Shown here piece after piece: positions 34,779 through 43,149 of a DNA stretch of 64,000 bases (position 1 is the first letter of the stretch; the number at the start of each line of letters is the position of its first letter). The notes under the pieces were generated by a model. It was not told the DNA's origin and made no database searches. It worked only from the letters and a program-made list of their open reading frames with translations. The DNA is from Parapedobacter luteus (lineage in GTDB: Bacteria; Bacteroidota; Bacteroidia; Sphingobacteriales; Sphingobacteriaceae), in the NCBI RefSeq assembly GCF_900168055.1, contig NZ_FUYS01000002.1, positions 310,888-374,887 of the forward strand, given 5' to 3'. Position numbers and translations under genes: made by a program.

Positions 34779-35423
34779 ATGAAAGGACTGGTCATACCTT
34801 TTCTGGATCGGGTAAACTACCATTCATCTACGGATGAGGTGTTGGCGGCTCTCGCCGGTTTGAGTGCCTTCAGGTTGGATGAAGTGGCTTGGTCGGATTA
34901 TCCATATAAACCGTCGGTGTATGTCAAGATAGCCCATACAGCGGATAGCCTGTTGCTGGTATATCAGGTCAGCGAAAAACATGCCATCGCGAACCGCCGG
35001 AACACGAATGATCCTGTTTATAAGGATAGCTGTGTAGAGTTTTTCGTATCTTTCGACCATGTGCATTATTACAACATCGAGTTTAACTGCTTGGGAACAG
35101 GATTGATCGGGTATGGCCGCGAAGCCGAAAACGAGCGGTCTCTGTTGCCGAGGTCCCTTGTCGAACGTATACATACGGATAGTCACATCGTAACGAAACA
35201 AAAACATGGCGAAGACACCGCATGGCGACTCGTGCTGAATGTGCCGTTTAGCGTATTTGATGCGCACAGCATCAAATCCCTGGCTGGCATGCAGTGTACA
35301 GGGAATTTTTATAAATGTGGCGATGAACTGCCCGTGCCGCATTTCGTTTCGTGGAACAGGATTAATCACCCCACACCCAACTTTCATGTGCCCGGATGTT
35401 TTGGCGAATTGTTTTTTCAATGA
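34779..35423 (+). CDS. CBM9-like domain protein
   Basis: A 214-residue protein of the carbohydrate-binding family 9-like group, a beta-sandwich. Diagnostic blocks are DSCVEFFVSFD, YYNIEFNCLGTGLIGYG and the C-terminal GNFYKCGDELPVPHFVSWN with the following PNFHVPGCFGELFF. There is no signal peptide, so it is either cytosolic or exported with a partner. Co-transcription with the NahK-like kinase suggests a role in hexosamine or oligosaccharide handling; this is inference from position. Confidence 0.8.
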   Translation: MKGLVIPFLDRVNYHSSTDEVLAALAGLSAFRLDEVAWSDYPYKPSVYVKIAHTADSLLLVYQVSEKHAIANRRNTNDPVYKDSCVEFFVSFDHVHYYNIEFNCLGTGLIGYGREAENERSLLPRSLVERIHTDSHIVTKQKHGEDTAWRLVLNVPFSVFDAHSIKSLAGMQCTGNFYKCGDELPVPHFVSWNRINHPTPNFHVPGCFGELFFQ

Positions 35424-35493
35424 CCACTATGTCTGTCGCTCAGAACGGTATAGAGCATCTCATTGCTATGAAAAATATTTATCAGCGAAATAA

Positions 35494-35524
35494 TTGGAAA
35501 TTAAAATCATATTAGCTACTTTTG
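35494..35524 (+). promoter_or_regulatory. Promoter of rpmE2 (TTG-N20-TACTTTTG)
   Basis: TTG at 35494-35496 and TACTTTTG at 35517-35524 fit the Bacteroidota consensus in sequence and spacing, leaving a leader of about 30 nt before the L31 ATG. Confidence 0.7.
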
Positions 35525-35561
35525 CACGCTCAATAACGCATATTAGTAACTCATAGATAAA

Positions 35562-35810
35562 ATGAAGAAAGACTTGCATCCATCGAATTATAGGTTAGTG
35601 GTTTTCAAGGATATGTCAAATGACTATGCTTTCATCACGAAATCATGCATCGATACGAAAGAAACCATAAAATGGGAAGATGGCAATGAATATCCGTTGG
35701 TGAAACTTGAAATTTCGCACACTTCCCACCCTTATTATACCGGAAAAATGAAATTGGTCGACACTGCAGGACGTATCGACAAGTTCCGTAACCGTTACAA
35801 CAAGAAATAA
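35562..35810 (+). CDS. rpmE2: 50S ribosomal protein L31 type B
   Basis: Ribosomal large-subunit protein of 82 residues. It starts [20 protein letters not shown] and ends [13 protein letters not shown], typical of type B L31. The zinc-binding Cys pairs of type A L31 are missing (only one Cys), so this is the zinc-independent form. It has its own promoter and terminator, so it is a single-gene unit. Confidence 0.95.
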   Translation: MKKDLHPSNYRLVVFKDMSNDYAFITKSCIDTKETIKWEDGNEYPLVKLEISHTSHPYYTGKMKLVDTAGRIDKFRNRYNKK

Positions 35811-35835
35811 GGCAGGCATTAGATTAATGATATTG

Positions 35836-35865
35836 GTCCCGATATTTTATCGGGACTTTTTTATT
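35836..35865 (+). terminator. Terminator after rpmE2
   Basis: Perfect 8-bp stem GTCCCGAT/ATCGGGAC with a 5-nt loop, followed by a T-run. Confidence 0.8.
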
Positions 35866-35888
35866 TTAGCCGTTCTAAATGGAGACCT

Positions 35889-36145
35889 ATGCATGTCGTT
35901 CTATTTAATCAGTCGGATAGGCGGGACGGGGATTTATCCATTGAAACGTTGGGCGGCCGATTTGTGTATCGGTATGACCCCTATTCTTCGGCTCAGGGGG
36001 GTATCGACGTTTATTCCGGGTTTTTCATGGAGTGGGGCCGGAGGGGTTCGCGACCTGTTGACTTGTCAAATTCTTAGGGGTCACGATGTTGGTGTATCAA
36101 CGCGCGGATCGTACATTTGACGAACAGAAAGGTGTTGTGGCCAGG
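35889..36145 (+). pseudogene. Decayed remnant resembling a GlmU-like sugar nucleotidyltransferase
   Basis: The region between rpmE2 and tpiA holds no intact gene, but two reading frames together resemble the start of the GlmU-like putative sugar nucleotidyltransferase of Bacteroidota. One frame reads MHVVLFNQSDRRDGDL; after a frame change the next reads PLKRWAADLCIGMTPIL. This parallels the family pattern M-x-x-x-LFD...LLPLT-x-TRPVADIRxGILTI. Further on, frames are broken and only fragments such as CINARIV appear, so most of the ~390 codons are deleted. From memory, a GlmU-like gene often follows rpmE2 in this family, which supports the reading. Without a search this stays tentative. Confidence 0.42.
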
Positions 36146-36186
36146 GGTTGCTAAATAATTTATTTAATCATTTATACATTAAAATC

Positions 36187-36954
36187 ATGCGAAAGAAAAT
36201 TGTAGCCGGAAACTGGAAAATGAACCTCGACTTTCAACAGGGGATAAGTCTGTTTTCCGAGATTGTCAATATGGCCAAGGATGAGGTGGTCGGCCAGCAG
36301 CAAGTAGTTGTTTGCAGTCCTTTTATCCATCTACATGGCATTGCGCAGCTGGCTAAGGGAACTTCCCGTGTAGCAATAGGTGCTCAAAATATCTATTTCG
36401 AAGAAAAAGGCGCCTATACCGGAGAAATATCGGCTACTCAGGTAAAGTCCGCAGGTGCTGAATACGTGATTTTAGGTCACTCAGAGCGCCGTGCGTACTT
36501 CAATGAAAGCGACGAACTACTTAGTAAAAAAGTAGATGCTGCTTTATCACATGGTTTAATTCCGATTTTTTGTATTGGCGAAACACAGGAAGAACGCGAA
36601 GCAGGCCGTTACTTTGATGTCATCCGTGGTCAATTGGAAAAAGGTGTCTTCCATCTTCCCAGCGAAGTGTTCAACAAGGTTGTACTCGCTTACGAGCCCG
36701 TGTGGGCTATCGGCACTGGGCTGACCGCAACGCCCGAGCAAGCGCAGGAAGTGCATGCATTTATCCGCCAACAAGTGGCCGGACAATACAATCAAAGCGT
36801 TGCCGACCAGTTGACAATCTTGTACGGGGGAAGCTGCAATCCGAAAAATGCACCGGAATTGTTCGCGCAAGCGGATATAGATGGTGGCCTTATCGGGGGC
36901 GCATCCTTGAAGTCCCGTGATTTTATTGATATCGTCAAGGTATTCAATAACTGA
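36187..36954 (+). CDS. tpiA: Triose-phosphate isomerase
   Basis: Interconverts dihydroxyacetone phosphate and glyceraldehyde 3-phosphate. TIM barrel of 255 residues. Asn and Lys of AGNWKMN (Lys11), the His of ILGHSERR, the catalytic Glu of AYEPVWAIGTG and the phosphate loop GGSCNPKNA plus GGLIGGASL are all present. An in-frame start 39 nt upstream gives an atypical N-terminus, so I chose the ATG at 36187 (MRKKIVAGNWKM). prmA follows after 19 bp, and mpl after that, suggesting one operon. Confidence 0.96.
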   Translation: MRKKIVAGNWKMNLDFQQGISLFSEIVNMAKDEVVGQQQVVVCSPFIHLHGIAQLAKGTSRVAIGAQNIYFEEKGAYTGEISATQVKSAGAEYVILGHSERRAYFNESDELLSKKVDAALSHGLIPIFCIGETQEEREAGRYFDVIRGQLEKGVFHLPSEVFNKVVLAYEPVWAIGTGLTATPEQAQEVHAFIRQQVAGQYNQSVADQLTILYGGSCNPKNAPELFAQADIDGGLIGGASLKSRDFIDIVKVFNN

Positions 36955-36973
36955 ACGGATAGGCGATTGTTTC

Positions 36974-37816
36974 ATGAAATACAGCGCGATTATTTTCACC
37001 TGCAATGGTGGTGAAGATTGGCACCAGGATCTGCTGATTGATAGCTTGGCTCATATGGGATTCGATACCTTCGAGCCCCGAAATGATGGGTTTGCGGCGT
37101 ATATTGCCTCTGAACAGCTTGATTTACAAGCTTTGGAGGCATTGTTGATAAACCAACCCATGGGATTTCAAGTAGATTATCAGGTGCATGAAATACCGTC
37201 GCAAAACTGGAACGCAGTCTGGGAGGGCAATTTCGAACCCGTTGTGGTAGCAAATCAATGTTATGTGCGGGCGACGTTCCATCAGCCACCAGTCGGGTAC
37301 CCGTATGAAATCATTATCGACCCCAAGATGGCCTTTGGTACAGGGCATCATCAGACCACCGCTTTGATGATACAGTACATGCTGGAAACAGCGTTCGAAG
37401 GGAAGACGGTGCTGGATATGGGATGTGGTACAGGGATATTGGCGATATTGGCAGCGAAGCGTGGTGCATCCCGTGTTCTGGCGATTGATAATGACCCGGT
37501 GTGCGTAGCCAGCGTCGAAGAAAACAAAGTGCTGAATGGTGCCCCTGGTATCATTGCCTTATGCGGTTCGGTTGATTTAATGGCCGACCAACTTGTGGAT
37601 GTCATATTGGCAAACATCAATCGTAATATTCTGTTGGATCAAATTGCGCAATATGCCCGCTCGTTGAAACCAGATGGGATGCTATATATGAGTGGTTTTT
37701 ATGACGGCGATGATTTAGCACTGCTTAAAGCCGCCGGTCTCCAGCATCAGCTGATCTACGAGCGTCATAAGCAGCAGGATGGTTGGGTAGCAGCACGGTT
37801 TATTAAAAAAGAATAG
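36974..37816 (+). CDS. prmA: Ribosomal protein L11 methyltransferase
   Basis: SAM-dependent enzyme that trimethylates L11. The 280-residue protein has an N-terminal L11-recognition domain (1-110) and a methyltransferase domain with DPKMAFGTGHHQTT, motif I VLDMGCGTGILAILAAKRGA (about 151-170) and ILANINRNIL. Starts upstream overlap the end of tpiA; the ATG at 36974 gives the typical Bacteroidota N-terminus MKYSAIIFTC. Only 2 bp separate it from mpl. Confidence 0.94.
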   Translation: MKYSAIIFTCNGGEDWHQDLLIDSLAHMGFDTFEPRNDGFAAYIASEQLDLQALEALLINQPMGFQVDYQVHEIPSQNWNAVWEGNFEPVVVANQCYVRATFHQPPVGYPYEIIIDPKMAFGTGHHQTTALMIQYMLETAFEGKTVLDMGCGTGILAILAAKRGASRVLAIDNDPVCVASVEENKVLNGAPGIIALCGSVDLMADQLVDVILANINRNILLDQIAQYARSLKPDGMLYMSGFYDGDDLALLKAAGLQHQLIYERHKQQDGWVAARFIKKE

Positions 37817-37818
37817 TT

Positions 37819-39177
37819 ATGCGTGTACACTTTATTGCTATTGGCGGTAGCATTATGCACAACTTGGCCATTGCACTGGCCAAAAAAGGGTATATGGTGA
37901 GTGGTTCTGACGACCACATCTATGAACCGTCGCGCACCAACCTGGCCAACGAAGGGTTGCTTCCCGAACCAGGGTGGGATCCGGCACATATTACGGCCGA
38001 TATCGATGCCGTAGTATTGGGAATGCATGCAAAGGCTGACAATCCCGAATTATTGAAGGCGAAGGAGTTGGGTGTCCGTATTTATTCGTATCCGGAATTT
38101 ATCTATGAGCAAACGATGGATAAAACGCGGGTCGTGATAGGGGGGAGCCACGGCAAAACGACCATCACCAGTATCATTATGCACGTGTTAAAATCCATCG
38201 GGCGGGATTTCGATTACCTGGTGGGCGCTAAACTCGATGAATTTGAGTACATGGTACGCCTCACCAAAGATGCGCCCCTGATGATTATCGAAGGTGATGA
38301 ATACCTGGCCTCGCCCATTGATCAACGCCCGAAGTTCCATTTATACCGCCCGCATATTGCCTTGATCAGCGGCATCGCCTGGGATCATGTCAATGTATTT
38401 CCAACGTTTGAAAATTATGTGACCCAATTCAGGCTCTTCATTAAAAGTATCGAACCCAAAGGCACATTGGTCTATAATAAAGAAGACAAACGGCTTCAAG
38501 AACTTGTACTCGAGGACCAATCTAAGATCAACAAACATGGCTATCGCACCCCGGAATACACTATCAATAAAGGAATCACATATATGCATACCCACTTGGG
38601 CGATATCCCGCTGCAGGTTTTCGGCCGGCACAATTTATCTAATATCGCAGCTGCATTTACGGTTTGTGAGTGGTTAGGTGTTGAGCGCGAGGCATTTTAT
38701 GAAGCAATAAAACAATTTAAAGGGGCTTCAAGGCGTTTAGAATACGTTGCCAGCAATAATGATAGTGTGGTTTACCAGGATTTTGCCCATACGCCCACCA
38801 AATTAAAAGCAAGTATACACGCCCTTAAAGAGCAATTTCCGGGCAAGGCATTGGTGGCTATTATTGAGTTGCATACATACAGCAGCCTTAATAAGGCATA
38901 TTTGAATGAGTATATGGATACCATGCAGGAAGCAGAGTATCCGGCGGTATTCATCAATCAGGAAGGGTTGAAACAGAAAAATGCCGAGGCGATCTCGGAA
39001 GATGCGCTTAAGAAGGCGTTTAATCAACCCAATTTGATATATTTCAACAGTATTGATGGCATGAAACAGTATCTTGTGGAAATGGACCCGGCTGGAAAGA
39101 ATTTATTGTTTATGAGTTCAGGAAATTACGGTGGTGTGAATCTTGTTAATTTTGCCGATAAATTTTTGTATAAATAA
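37819..39177 (+). CDS. mpl: UDP-N-acetylmuramate:L-alanyl-gamma-D-glutamyl-meso-diaminopimelate ligase
   Basis: Recycles murein tripeptide by ligating it to UDP-MurNAc; cytosolic. A Mur-ligase fold of 452 residues: N-terminal UDP-binding FIAIGGSIMHNLAIALAKKG, ATP P-loop GGSHGKTT (108-115), central EGDEYLASPIDQRPKF and the C-terminal-domain block YQDFAHTPTK (E. coli-type ligases usually have His where this has Thr). Its presence implies meso-DAP-type peptidoglycan. Last gene of the tpiA-prmA-mpl run. Confidence 0.93.
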   Translation: MRVHFIAIGGSIMHNLAIALAKKGYMVSGSDDHIYEPSRTNLANEGLLPEPGWDPAHITADIDAVVLGMHAKADNPELLKAKELGVRIYSYPEFIYEQTMDKTRVVIGGSHGKTTITSIIMHVLKSIGRDFDYLVGAKLDEFEYMVRLTKDAPLMIIEGDEYLASPIDQRPKFHLYRPHIALISGIAWDHVNVFPTFENYVTQFRLFIKSIEPKGTLVYNKEDKRLQELVLEDQSKINKHGYRTPEYTINKGITYMHTHLGDIPLQVFGRHNLSNIAAAFTVCEWLGVEREAFYEAIKQFKGASRRLEYVASNNDSVVYQDFAHTPTKLKASIHALKEQFPGKALVAIIELHTYSSLNKAYLNEYMDTMQEAEYPAVFINQEGLKQKNAEAISEDALKKAFNQPNLIYFNSIDGMKQYLVEMDPAGKNLLFMSSGNYGGVNLVNFADKFLYK

Positions 39178-39252
39178 AAAATATTAATTACATTAGATTT
39201 CCAATTAAAGAAAGCATTAGATAGTCATTAAGTTTCAACAATCATCTTACCA

Positions 39253-39591
39253 ATGAATGCATTAGGAAAAAAAATCAGATTATTACGACACCAAAAAGGG
39301 TGGAGCCAGGAAGATGTAGCCAAGCGATTGGATATATCGATACCGGCTTTCTCCAAAATCGAAACCGGCATCACGGACGTCAACTTATCCCGGCTAGACC
39401 AGATATCCAGATTGTTTGGCTTGTCTGTAGTACAACTGTTAGCTACAAACGACTCTGAAGAAGAGAAAAAATATATCTCAGAATTGGCGATCGCCAACAA
39501 AAAACTCCAGGAACGGGACGCGGAAGTAATCGAGCTGCAGAAAAAAGTGATTGAACTTTACGAACTATTGCATAAAAAAGCGGCAGAGTAG
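39253..39591 (+). CDS. XRE family helix-turn-helix protein with C-terminal coiled coil
   Basis: A 112-residue DNA-binding protein. Residues about 6-62 are a Cro/C1-type helix-turn-helix (IRLLRHQKGWSQEDVAKRLD, then IPAFSKIETG), and residues about 72-110 form a charged heptad-like coiled coil (LAIANKKLQERDAEVIELQK), probably for dimerisation. It lies 75 bp after mpl on the same strand and may have its own promoter. The target genes are unknown; no toxin partner is adjacent. Confidence 0.85.
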   Translation: MNALGKKIRLLRHQKGWSQEDVAKRLDISIPAFSKIETGITDVNLSRLDQISRLFGLSVVQLLATNDSEEEKKYISELAIANKKLQERDAEVIELQKKVIELYELLHKKAAE

Positions 39592-39790
39592 TTTTTTATT
39601 GCAAATTCTTTTAATAGCCAAACACATCTACTATCATGACGCGGGTCATACATAGTAGATGTGATGAAGTAGTATGGATTCAAAATGGGCTTCAGTGCTG
39701 CTACTCCGGCAAACGAAGCAGCTTATCGAAGCCTACATTTGTGGTGTCAGGTAAGGGTTTACTTTCAATATGATGTGAGGGTGTTTTTTG

Positions 39791-39988
39791 TCAAAAATCA
39801 TCGTCGTCATCGAAGTCATCGAACTCATCCAACGAGTCAAACTCATCCAACTCAAAATTATCCTCATCCTCAAAAAGATCGTCCGAATCGTCATCATCAT
39901 CGGGCCCACCGTCAAAAGCGACCAAAACGTCATCCTCCATAATCGCTAAATCATTGTCGTGCATCATTGGCGTTTTCATAATCATCAT
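39791..39988 (-). CDS. Highly acidic small protein (Asp/Glu-rich)
   Basis: A 65-residue protein in which about 24 Asp and 6 Glu make up almost half of the residues. It starts with a non-repetitive part (MKTPMMHDNDLAIMEDDVLV, if the ATG at 39979 is used) and ends in Asp runs encoded by GAT/GAC repeats. The ordered N-terminus argues for a real gene rather than a simple repeat, and I vaguely recall similar proteins in Sphingobacteriaceae. No function is known; it is likely disordered and could mimic DNA or bind basic partners. It lies 87 bp downstream of scpB on the same strand, so it may share its transcript. Confidence 0.65.
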   Translation of the reverse strand: MMIMKTPMMHDNDLAIMEDDVLVAFDGGPDDDDDSDDLFEDEDNFELDEFDSLDEFDDFDDDDDF

Positions 39989-40075
39989 TAAAAGATATTG
40001 TTGTTTTATTCAGGATAAAAATAGCAAGTTTTTGATTTTAAAACATTTTTTTTAAAAAAAATATCTCCCTCATCC

Positions 40076-40636
40076 TCATTCGCTTATCTCACCTATGGCG
40101 TTGTCTTCCTGGATGATTTCTTTGAGCTTTGGCAGGCCGGCTGTGTTGGTTATACCAAAGTGATCCATAAATAAATCGCTCGTGCCATATAGCAGAGGTT
40201 TGCCCAGCGAATCGGCTTTGCCAACTATCTTGATAAGTTCCTTTTCCAGCAGTCGTTGTATGGAATAGTCGCAGTTAACACCGCGGATCTGCTCGATTTC
40301 CAATTTGGTAATTGGTTGTCGGTAAGCGATAATGGCCAATGTTTCCAGCGCAGCTTGGCTGAGCTTTTTTTTTGCACGGTGCGTTTGGAGCTGGTTGACC
40401 GTTTGGTAATAATGCTGTTTGGTCAAAAATTGATACCCATTGTTTATGGTTTTCAGTTCAACCACATATTCCTCTTGGAGGTAACGGACCCGAATCGACT
40501 CCAATGCCGCTTCAATCATATGTTCTTCGATATCCGTACCTGTGGTTGACTCGAGGACTTGTTTAATTTCTGATATGCCGATGCCATATTCGGAAGCGTA
40601 AATAAGGGCCTCAATTTGTTGATTCAAGTTTTCCAA
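40076..40636 (-). CDS. scpB: Segregation and condensation protein B
   Basis: Kleisin-associated subunit of the SMC-ScpAB condensin; acts in chromosome compaction and segregation. A 186-residue protein of two winged-helix domains, with the signature LSQAALETLAIIAYRQPITKLEIEQIRGV at about 90-120 and YGTSDLFMDHFGI near the C-terminal part. The start appears to be a TTG at 40636; an in-frame stop upstream leaves no ATG. It lies 21 bp after mqnC. scpA is not in the window. Confidence 0.93.
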   Translation of the reverse strand: MENLNQQIEALIYASEYGIGISEIKQVLESTTGTDIEEHMIEAALESIRVRYLQEEYVVELKTINNGYQFLTKQHYYQTVNQLQTHRAKKKLSQAALETLAIIAYRQPITKLEIEQIRGVNCDYSIQRLLEKELIKIVGKADSLGKPLLYGTSDLFMDHFGITNTAGLPKLKEIIQEDNAIGEISE

Positions 40637-40657
40637 AATCCAATCCTTTGTGGGCGA

Positions 40658-41782
40658 TTAATAATTGATAACTTGTTCTTCCATGGCCTCCGGTAATTCC
40701 CTGAATTCGTATTTCTGTGTGCGTAACTGCGGTTCGAACCCAGCTTCGCGGATAGCATCTTGAATGGATTTAGAAGTAAACCGATGGGGAGCGCCGGCTG
40801 CTGATACCACGTTTTCTTCTATCATGATGGACCCAAAGTCATTGGCTCCGGCATGTAGGCAAAGCTGAGCCACGCGTTTTCCGACGGTGAGCCACGAAGC
40901 TTGGATGTTCTTAATGTTGGGCAACATAATCCGGCTCAGCGCTATCATACGGATGTATTCTTCGCCGGTGACATTGTTGCGGATGCCACGAAGGCGCTTA
41001 AGCAGCGTGCCATCATCCTGAAATGGCCACGGAATGAAAGCGATGAAACCATAAGCCCCTGCGGGGCGCTCTTCCTGTACTTGCCTGATCCAGACTAAAT
41101 GCTCAAACCGCTCGGTGAGCGTTTCAACATGCCCAAACATCATGGTCGCCGATGTGGGCAGGTTAATCTGATGGGCAGCACGCATCACATCCAACCATTC
41201 CTGGCCGCCACATTTACCTTTTGATATAAGCCGTCTTACCCGGTCATTTAGGATTTCCGCACCGGCTCCCGGCAACGAATCGAGGCCGGCATCCTTCAGC
41301 GCACGGAGTACATCGATATGGCTCATGCCCTCCAGCTTGGCAATGTGCGCCACCTCGGGAGGCCCGAGCGAATGCAGCTTCAGTGTCGGGTACAACGATT
41401 TCAATTCCCGAAAGAGATCGGTATAGAATGCCAGTCCCAAATCGGGGTGGTGCCCCCCCTGTAAGAGTAGTTGATCGCCACCATAGCGGAATGTCTCTTC
41501 TATTTTCCGCTTATAAGTCTCGATGTCGGTGATGTAGCTGTCTTCATGCCCCGGCCTGCGGAAAAAATTACAGAACTTGCAGTTGGCAATGCATACGTTG
41601 GTGGTGTTGACATTACGGTCGATTTGCCAGGTCACTTTGCCGTGAGGAACTTGTATTTTTCGTAACTCGTTTGCTACGTACGATAAGTCGGCTATCGTGG
41701 CATTGTTGTACAAATAGATTCCTTCGTCAATGGAGAGAAACTCGAATTCCAACGCCCGGCTTAGCAATTTGTCAACATTCAT
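40658..41782 (-). CDS. mqnC: Cyclic dehypoxanthinyl futalosine synthase
   Basis: Radical SAM enzyme of the futalosine pathway to menaquinone; it cyclises dehypoxanthine futalosine. 374 residues with the radical SAM cluster motif CIANCKFC (Cys64, Cys68, Cys71), followed by the glycine-rich LLLQGGHHPDLG and GLDSLPGAGAEIL, typical of MqnC/MqnE. The other mqn genes are not nearby. A consensus -7 box ends 5 bp before the ATG, so the transcript is probably leaderless. scpB follows closely. Confidence 0.94.
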   Translation of the reverse strand: MNVDKLLSRALEFEFLSIDEGIYLYNNATIADLSYVANELRKIQVPHGKVTWQIDRNVNTTNVCIANCKFCNFFRRPGHEDSYITDIETYKRKIEETFRYGGDQLLLQGGHHPDLGLAFYTDLFRELKSLYPTLKLHSLGPPEVAHIAKLEGMSHIDVLRALKDAGLDSLPGAGAEILNDRVRRLISKGKCGGQEWLDVMRAAHQINLPTSATMMFGHVETLTERFEHLVWIRQVQEERPAGAYGFIAFIPWPFQDDGTLLKRLRGIRNNVTGEEYIRMIALSRIMLPNIKNIQASWLTVGKRVAQLCLHAGANDFGSIMIEENVVSAAGAPHRFTSKSIQDAIREAGFEPQLRTQKYEFRELPEAMEEQVINY

Positions 41783-41787
41783 GAACG

Positions 41788-41795
41788 CAAAGATA
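41788..41795 (-). promoter_or_regulatory. -7 promoter box (TATCTTTG) of mqnC, nearly touching the start codon
   Basis: Exact TAnnTTTG match on the minus strand with only 5 bp between box and ATG. Transcription would begin at about the A of the start codon. Confidence 0.65.
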
Positions 41796-41840
41796 CGCAG
41801 TTTTTGATAAACGCAACAGCTTTTTGAAACGCGTTGAATT

Positions 41841-42986
41841 TTATTCGGCTGGAACCAATTTTAGCAGTATACCAGGCCCCTCAGTGAGCACCGTGATAAA
41901 GCCATCCGTATCTTGCGCGATATGGCGTACGCGCCCGATACCGGCAAGTAGTCGCTCCTCATGCTTGTAGATGCCATTGGTCACTTCAATACGTGCGATG
42001 TGCGTTTGCGCCAATGCTCCAGAAAATAGGTTGCCCTGCCAGTCCGTATAACGGTTGCCGGTGTAATACAATAATCCACAGGTGGCAATGGACGGCGTCC
42101 AATAATGGATAGGTTGTTCCATGCCTTCTTTGGTTGTCAATTCTGAAATGATTGCGCCACTGTAATCGATACCGTAGGTAATTATCGGCCAGCCGTAGTT
42201 CTTGCCTTTTTCGATGATGTTGAGTTCATCACCGCCGCGGGGACCATGCTCAGTTGCATAGAGAATACGGTTTACAGGGTCGTAGGCCATGCCTTGTATG
42301 TTGCGGTGTCCATACGACCAAATACTCGGCTTGGCCGCCGGATGATCTATGAACGGGTTGTCGCTCGGTATCCGGCCGTCGTCATGCAGCCGGTGTATCT
42401 TGCCCATATCGTTGGTGAGGTCCTGTGCATTTGCTTTGATGCCCCGTTCGCCCGTGCTGAAGTACAGATAGCCGGCCTCGTCAAATACAATGCGGCTTCC
42501 GAAGTGTACACCGGATGTTGATAGGGGGGTGGTTTGATACAGTGCTTCAAAGTCGATAATTTCGTTGCCTGTCAATCGGAAGCGGGCTAGTGTTGTACTG
42601 CCCCCTTCCTTTCCAGGCCGGGCATAGGTTACATATATCCATCCATTTTTAGCATAATACGGATGGAGCTGGATGTCCATCAGTCCGCCTTGCCCACGTT
42701 CGTAGACTTCCGGGAATCCCTTGAGTTTTTCTGTCTTGCCAGGATCGTTTCCCAGCGCGAGTATTTCGCCCTTCCGTTCGGTAACGAGTACGCGACCATC
42801 CGGCAGCCACACCATTCCCCATGGATTCTCAAGTCCTGTGCGAAGTGTATCAATGCGGAAGCTTGCTTTCTCAGACGTTATCAGGCGATCCGCAGTAACT
42901 TGTTGGTCGCTTTGTTGCCCATCGCCGGCACATGCCGGACACAGTACAGCTATAGCAGCTATATATAATAGCCCTGGCGTTTTCAT
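41841..42986 (-). CDS. PQQ-dependent aldose sugar dehydrogenase-like lipoprotein
   Basis: A soluble-glucose-dehydrogenase-type beta-propeller of 381 residues with a lipoprotein signal (LCPACAG, Cys about 20), so tethered in the periplasm or at the outer membrane. Motifs: GLENPWGMVWLPDGRVLVTER, GGLMDIQLHP, SGVHFGSRIVFD (catalytic His), WSYGHRNIQGMAYDP, EHGPRGGDELNIIEKGKNYG. These match the aldose sugar dehydrogenase (YliI/Asd) branch, which oxidises various aldoses with PQQ. No PQQ synthesis genes are nearby. The gene is divergent from the ECF sigma gene and has its own -7 box. Confidence 0.88.
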   Translation of the reverse strand: MKTPGLLYIAAIAVLCPACAGDGQQSDQQVTADRLITSEKASFRIDTLRTGLENPWGMVWLPDGRVLVTERKGEILALGNDPGKTEKLKGFPEVYERGQGGLMDIQLHPYYAKNGWIYVTYARPGKEGGSTTLARFRLTGNEIIDFEALYQTTPLSTSGVHFGSRIVFDEAGYLYFSTGERGIKANAQDLTNDMGKIHRLHDDGRIPSDNPFIDHPAAKPSIWSYGHRNIQGMAYDPVNRILYATEHGPRGGDELNIIEKGKNYGWPIITYGIDYSGAIISELTTKEGMEQPIHYWTPSIATCGLLYYTGNRYTDWQGNLFSGALAQTHIARIEVTNGIYKHEERLLAGIGRVRHIAQDTDGFITVLTEGPGILLKLVPAE

Positions 42987-43013
42987 GCTTTATGTTTGTG
43001 GTTGTCTATCAGT

Positions 43014-43021
43014 CAAAGATA
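43014..43021 (-). promoter_or_regulatory. -7 promoter box (TATCTTTG) of the aldose dehydrogenase gene
   Basis: Exact TAnnTTTG match on the minus strand, 27 bp before the start codon. Confidence 0.6.
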
Positions 43022-43096
43022 GGAATATCTGTCGTTTTGATCGGACTATCGTCGAATGAAAGTTATCGCTTATTTTCGTGAATATTTAATGCCCCC

Positions 43097-43127
43097 TTGC
43101 AAATTTGTAATCAAAATGTTAAGTTTG
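43097..43127 (+). promoter_or_regulatory. Promoter of the ECF sigma gene (TTG-N20-TAAGTTTG)
   Basis: TTG at 43097-43099 and TAAGTTTG at 43120-43127 with a 20-bp spacer fit the housekeeping consensus, so the sigma gene is probably transcribed by the primary sigma factor rather than by itself. Confidence 0.65.
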
Positions 43128-43149
43128 TATAACCAATTGTACAAGAGCC

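Noticed and set aside
35827-36120. Plus-strand 97-codon frame taken as an intact gene
   Set aside because: It starts inside the rpmE2 terminator, and only part of it resembles a known family; the remnant reading in two frames explains it better.
39685-39942. Plus-strand His/Arg-rich frame of 85 codons
   Set aside because: It is the antisense of the Asp codon runs of the acidic protein; its composition is a mirror effect.
39800-39960. TCATCATC tract as a microsatellite or CRISPR-like repeat
   Set aside because: The repeat is the coding strand complement of Asp codons in the acidic protein; there are no regular spacers.
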